The notes under the pieces were generated by a model that worked only from the letters and a program-made list of their open reading frames with translations, had not been told where the DNA came from and made no database searches. From Brevibacillus laterosporus LMG 15441 (GTDB taxonomy: Bacteria > Bacillota > Bacilli > Brevibacillales > Brevibacillaceae), in NCBI RefSeq assembly GCF_000219535.2, contig NZ_CP007806.1:4464501-4528500 (forward strand): DNA of 64,000 nt, in the 5' to 3' direction. The stretch's first letter is position 1, and each line of letters starts with the position of its first letter. Shown in pieces: positions 60,841-64,000 of this stretch. The translations under genes were made by a program, and so were the position numbers.

Positions 60841-61374
60841 CTATGAATATAATTGGATAAGGGACAATAATCTTATTTTAACCTCCTCGGGCAACGGTTC
60901 TTGCAGTAATCGTTTACAAACTTCTAGATTGGTACCGTTCTTTTCAAGATATCCATATATTCTATCTGCTTTTTGAATACGGTCTATTAGGTGATAAGCT
61001 ACAGCCCATACCTCAGAAGCGCAGACCGGGATGCCTCTCCATTCGTAAGCTGGCAGGCAGGGAAGATGACATACACCCGTTTTTGTTTTCACAGAAAAAT
61101 TCCCCATAAAATCAATCTCTTTTCCATGTAGCTCCACCGATAAGCGATATTGAGTGTTGTATATACCATCACCCGAAATCTCTACTGTCACAGGATATTC
61201 CGTTAATGCTTCGCTTAGCTTATCTAATGATGCATCTGTAGTGATATCTATATCGCGAAAGGTAGTTTCTAATCCTAAGCTGTATAATAGAGTACTGCCA
61301 CCTAGGGCAAACGTTATATCTTTTTGATGCAATTGTTTTCCTAGTCTTGCTACCTGGTCTAAAATATCTTCCAT
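60841..61374 (-). CDS. Nucleotidyltransferase-fold protein
   Basis: 177 residues. The nucleotidyltransferase signature is visible: FALGGSTLLYSLGLETTFRDIDI, giving GGSx(n)DID with the two metal-binding aspartates, and a later Asp in LHGKEIDFMG. The C-terminal half is helical. It resembles the AbiEii/MNT-related group, but no AbiEi or HepT-type partner is adjacent. GAGGATTGTTAGCG precedes the ATG at 61374; the 50 codons upstream have no ribosome binding site. Substrate unknown. Confidence 0.72.
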   Translation of the reverse strand: MEDILDQVARLGKQLHQKDITFALGGSTLLYSLGLETTFRDIDITTDASLDKLSEALTEYPVTVEISGDGIYNTQYRLSVELHGKEIDFMGNFSVKTKTGVCHLPCLPAYEWRGIPVCASEVWAVAYHLIDRIQKADRIYGYLEKNGTNLEVCKRLLQEPLPEEVKIRLLSLIQLYS

Positions 61375-61549
61375 CGCTAACAATCCTCTCTTTTTATGCT
61401 TGTCCTTCCCATACTTCTTTCGTCTAGTTGTATGGCACTGACCGATTGTAGCCATTGTATGCTCTTCAAAATTTTTAATCAATACAAGCGATATTTTCCC
61501 TCCTGTGGTGAGGAGATTAATCAATGGGTAAAATTACATGTTTATCAAC

Positions 61550-61592
61550 AAAAATAGCCCTCAAACGGTTTAAATTCCGTCAGAGGGCTTTC
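61550..61592 (-). terminator. Orphan terminator
   Basis: AGCCCTC (61556-61562) pairs with GAGGGCT (61583-61589), extended by AAACGG/CCGT; the T-run (CTATTTTTG) is on the minus strand. Confidence 0.65.
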
Positions 61593-61750
61593 GCATTATC
61601 TTTGCCTCGCTAAACCAAAATAAAAAGGGAGTTACTATGAAGTTTGGTTGAAAAATTTCATGAAAATAAGAAAATGGTTGCAGAGATGCTTGTTAAGAAA
61701 AAATGGAACTTAATATTTTTAAAAATATTACTCTTATACTTTTATTTTTA

Positions 61751-61779
61751 TTTACAATATTATCTAATTAAAGTAAGAT
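61751..61779 (+). promoter_or_regulatory. Probable promoter of the RRNPP-type regulator
   Basis: TTTACA (61751-61756), 17-base spacer, TAAGAT (61774-61779); 53 bases before the ATG. The surroundings are very AT-rich, so chance matches are likely. Confidence 0.4.
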
Positions 61780-61831
61780 GTAATGGAATATTTTACTTAT
61801 TTTTCCAATATTAAAAAGGGTGATAGGTTTA

Positions 61832-63181
61832 ATGCACGTCTTAGATTACAATTATGAAGGTGCGCAGATAGAATTACGTCAACGTTTACAAGAAGCACTT
61901 GATCGTAAAGGCTGGAAACAAAAAGACCTTGTTTTAGCAACGGAAATTGAATCAGTCACCATCAGTCAAATACTTAACAATAGACAAAAAATAACACTTT
62001 CTCAATTAGTGGCTATTACGAAAGCTTTAGACTTACTAGAAGATACTTTTTATGAGGAATTTTTAGGGGATTGCTTTAATGAATCGGGAAAAATGTCCCC
62101 TATTAAAACAGCAGAATTTTTCATAAGTTGTATCAAAGCTGAACGATATGATCTTACAAAAAAGATCATGGCATTAATCAATGAGGACACTGATAGAAAA
62201 AGACTTCTTGAAAATACTTTTAAGATGGCAGAATTCATATTTTCCTCCGATCAAAGAAACTACAGTTTGCCCTTGTACGATATTGTGATCAAGAAAAGTA
62301 CAACACGTAACGAACGAGTAGCCATTTGTTATTTTAAACGATTTGTAATAGCTAGAGATGTAGACCTTACTGTCTCTGGTTATAAATCGCTACACCAACT
62401 TTTAGAATACCTTCCTCTACTTCCAAAAGAATATAAACTAGAAGCGTATTATAAAATATTAACCTTTTATAATGCTGTAGAAAAATGGGGAGAACTATTA
62501 AAGTATGCCGCAGAATTAAAGGAATTAGCTATCACGTTAAACGATAGCAATTTCATAGCTGAAGCCTTACTATATGAATCCTTTAGTTATCGAGAAATGA
62601 AAGATTATGATAAGGCATTACTTATAACTAAAGAATATGCTAAGTATGAAGGATATCAGCAAATTTCGAAATTAAATGAATTATTATTTTCAATAGAAAT
62701 GGGCCATGTCGAATATATTGACAGCTTTGCTAGTTTAGCTACTGATGTTGAAATATTTATGTTATTGCCAGTTGCTATTGAAACATATTTACAGAAGAAA
62801 GATATTGAAAGTATTCAAAAACTGATTAGTACTTTTGAAATACAAATCCAAAAAATTGCTTGTCAAACAAGCATTCCTACAAAAAGACATAAGTTAAAAC
62901 TTTATCAAGCATTAGCCTCATATTATTTTATAATTGAGGATAGCAACAAAGGGTTTGAATACATCTTTGAGGCTCTGGAGCTAGCTATCATGTTTAAAAA
63001 TGTAGAGAGAGTCCGTAGCATTATTTTGAAGTATTATGAATATGATTATCTTGCGACATCTGAGCAAAAAGAAAAATTTGTCGAAGTTATGACAGAAAGA
63101 GATGGTGGTTTCCATGAAGCGAGGAATAATTTTCTTACTAGCGATTCTCTCCTTGTACGGCATTACAGAAACGAATTTTGA
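61832..63181 (+). CDS. HTH-TPR regulator of the RRNPP quorum-sensing type
   Basis: 449 residues. An N-terminal Cro/CI helix-turn-helix (about 10-70: LQEALDRKGWKQKDLVLATE, VTISQILNNRQKITLSQLVA) precedes an all-helical region of TPR-like repeats (about 110-440), for example AEALLYESFSYREMKDYDKA and YQALASYYFIIEDSNKGFEY. This is the NprR/AimR/Alo receptor layout, where an imported peptide binds the TPR part and changes DNA binding. A 40-codon secreted peptide gene overlaps its 3' end in the +1 frame. AAGGGTGA lies upstream of the ATG at 61832. AT-rich codon use differs from the core genes. Confidence 0.85.
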   Translation: MHVLDYNYEGAQIELRQRLQEALDRKGWKQKDLVLATEIESVTISQILNNRQKITLSQLVAITKALDLLEDTFYEEFLGDCFNESGKMSPIKTAEFFISCIKAERYDLTKKIMALINEDTDRKRLLENTFKMAEFIFSSDQRNYSLPLYDIVIKKSTTRNERVAICYFKRFVIARDVDLTVSGYKSLHQLLEYLPLLPKEYKLEAYYKILTFYNAVEKWGELLKYAAELKELAITLNDSNFIAEALLYESFSYREMKDYDKALLITKEYAKYEGYQQISKLNELLFSIEMGHVEYIDSFASLATDVEIFMLLPVAIETYLQKKDIESIQKLISTFEIQIQKIACQTSIPTKRHKLKLYQALASYYFIIEDSNKGFEYIFEALELAIMFKNVERVRSIILKYYEYDYLATSEQKEKFVEVMTERDGGFHEARNNFLTSDSLLVRHYRNEF

Positions 63182-63236
63182 GGCTAAAGAATTTGATACG
63201 GCAGTTTCTTCAAAAAGTGTAGGTGAAGGATGGTAG
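63114..63236 (+). CDS. Probable signalling propeptide paired with the HTH-TPR receptor
   Basis: 40 residues: a basic start MKRG, a hydrophobic stretch IIFLLAILSLYGI, and a polar C-terminus ending SSKSVGEGW. This is the Phr/NprX/AimP-type layout: export by a signal peptide, extracellular trimming, re-import of the last 5-8 residues. The frame overlaps the receptor gene by 68 bases in the +1 frame, as is usual for RRNPP pairs, and a strong terminator starts directly after its stop. A weak GGTGG lies 6 bases before the ATG. The mature peptide, perhaps SVGEGW, is inferred. Confidence 0.78.
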   Translation: MKRGIIFLLAILSLYGITETNFEAKEFDTAVSSKSVGEGW

Positions 63237-63263
63237 AAGAGAGGATAACCTCTCTTTTTTTTT
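63236..63263 (+). terminator. Terminator after the propeptide gene
   Basis: AGAGAGG (63238-63244) and CCTCTCT (63249-63255) form a tight hairpin with loop ATAA and a nine-T tail, overlapping the last base of the propeptide stop. Confidence 0.9.
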
Positions 63264-63766
63264 GGGAAAATTTGTTTATACTGATATATAATTAAGTAAA
63301 TAACTGGTAATCCATATATTTTTTAGAAAATTTCATTAGTTTTATCTTTTGTGGATACCAGAAGTAAGGAGGATAGCAAAGAAAGAATCTTCAAAGAAAG
63401 GAGTTGACTGATATTAGCATGGGGCGATTGCAGTGGTAGATGTCGAAAGAAAGATTTTAAACAGGTAATAAAATCGGGATGTTCCCAAATGCCCTACGAA
63501 AGCTTAGGAACACCCCAATAACCAGAGCATATTAATGATGCTCCATTCAAGTTTACCACGCCTTTACGTTTAAATGAAAAAAATATTTTTTTTCGAAAAA
63601 GTAGTTGTCTTTCATGTGAATAAGCTGTATGGAAAACCTTGTATAACAAAATAAAGCCGTGATTCAGCTATTCTTTGAAGACAGATAGAAGATATTGAAT
63701 GACTCTTAACCAAGATTTTGTTTATAAGCGAGGAGAAGGAATAACAAATAATTCGGAGGCTTAAAT
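63237..63766. other. 530-base gap before the YycO-like gene
   Basis: No gene seen. After the terminator come AT-rich sequence, ribosome-binding-like AGGAGG and AAGGAG at about 63367 and 63399 followed only by a tiny frame, a hairpin with arms GGGATGTTCC (63476-63485) and GGAACACCCC (63507-63516), and a GAGCAT/ATGATGCTC near-palindrome. It may hold decayed coding sequence. Confidence 0.4.
63475..63516. repeat. Inverted repeat in the gap before the YycO-like gene
   Basis: Ten-base arms with one G-T pair and a 21-base loop; no T-run. Confidence 0.4.
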
Positions 63767-64000
63767 ATGTTTAAAAAAGATTACTTATGTCGTTGATGTC
63801 AGTCTCACTAATATTTACTGAGGCTTTAGGTGTGTCAGCTTCTGAAATAGAAAGACAGAAAATCAATAAACCAGAGGATGTTCCAGTCGAAGCAACTTAT
63901 CCGAATTCAAGAGTTGAGATTAAGCCAGGGGATATTCTTATAACAAACAATACCATTTCAAAAGGACTTACTGGTCATGCTGCCATTGTTGTAGATACAG
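63767..64000 (+). pseudogene. YycO/YiiX-like secreted cysteine-amidase-type protein with frameshifted start; 3' end beyond window
   Basis: ATG at 63767 with a good CGGAGG starts MFKK, but the signal-peptide frame RLLMSLMSVSLIFTEALGVS begins one base out, at 63778. A run of six A residues (63773-63778) would need seven to join them. After the signal peptide the protein continues PGDILITNNTISKGLTGHAA, the N-terminal motif of the permuted papain-like YycO/YiiX group (conserved His in GHAAIVV). The frame runs off the window. If the shift is a sequence error the gene is intact; otherwise a shorter start at 63787 leaves a poor signal peptide. Confidence 0.65.

Larger units (their letters stand above)
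61375..61831. other. Gap before the RRNPP-type regulator, with an orphan terminator
   Basis: 457 bases without a gene. The left part is moderately AT-rich; a minus-strand terminator lies at 61550-61592 although no minus-strand gene lies to its right. From about 61620 the AT content rises sharply, and a promoter-like pair lies at 61751-61779. Confidence 0.45.

Noticed and set aside
60841-61374. Antitoxin partner for the HepT-like YutE
   Set aside because: It is 29 kb away, differs from MntA length, and YutE has lost the toxin His.
1-64000. CRISPR arrays, insertion sequences, rRNA, integrase or attachment sites
   Set aside because: No regularly spaced repeats, transposase or integrase motifs, or rRNA sequence were seen. 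The tRNA pair at 58.2-58.4 kb has no adjacent integrase, so it was not called an insertion site.

Overview
The window looks like a chromosomal segment of a spore-forming Firmicute of the Brevibacillus/Paenibacillaceae type. By eye the GC content is in the low forties, which fits a Brevibacillus laterosporus-like genome; this assignment is an inference. Ribosome binding sites are strong AGGAGG types, GTG and TTG starts are common, and spore genes (yutH, lytH, yuiC, yutC, a Spo0E-like protein, a YheC/D ATP-grasp protein, GerAB) are scattered through it. The gene order keeps much of the Bacillus subtilis yui-yum-yut-yun block: yuiH, pepA(yuiE), yuiD, yuiC, yuiB, yuiA, yumB, yumC, yutM, yuzB/yutJ, yuzD, yutI, yutH, yutG, yutF, yutE, yutD, yutC, lipA, lytH(yunA), yunC, yunE, yunF.

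1-9.8 kb: a minus-strand operon pepA-yneT-yuiH (yuiH is cut by the window edge), then yuiD, a cobalamin-binding-type protein, the small yuiABC genes, a Nudix hydrolase, a type II NADH dehydrogenase and the flavodoxin/ferredoxin reductase YumC. 9.8-13 kb: a zinc-ribbon protein and a four-gene envelope-stress module, PspA-DUF350-DUF4178-DUF4247, behind a perfect sigma-W consensus promoter. 13-21 kb: an Fe-S carrier, a Spo0E-like phosphatase, the menaquinone enzyme MqnE, YuzB/YutJ and a 1006-residue PAS-GAF-GGDEF-EAL protein.

21-42 kb: an ATP-grasp spore protein, transsulfuration genes mccAB, NifU-like YutI, yutH-gyaR-hydrolase, yutG/yutF, a SufR-like regulator, yutE, glpX, yutD/yutC, lipA, the SbcCD-like pair yhaO-yhaN, and a protein carrying only the C-terminal half of LarC. 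42-51.6 kb: lytH, corA, a sulfide oxidation pair (SQR-like plus a CstB-like persulfide dioxygenase-rhodanese), an HD-GYP protein, yunC, the TauE-type exporter yunE, yunF and a JAMM peptidase.

51.8-58.4 kb: two tandem BMP-family lipoproteins behind a strong sigma-A promoter, a copZ-csoR copper pair, the flotillin operon yuaF-floT behind a second perfect sigma-W promoter, a membrane-anchored SUFU-like protein, and tRNA-Ser and tRNA-His with their own promoter and terminator.

58.5-64 kb is accessory in character: a MerR remnant, an orphan GerAB permease, a nucleotidyltransferase-fold protein, and an AT-rich island. The island carries an HTH-TPR regulator of the RRNPP quorum-sensing type, with a 40-residue secreted-peptide gene overlapping its 3' end and a terminator directly after it. 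This receptor-peptide pair is the best candidate for an undescribed system. The window ends in a YycO/YiiX-like secreted protein whose start is out of frame at a poly-A run.

All function calls rest on recognised motifs, neighbourhood and translation initiation signals read from the sequence; no database search was run.
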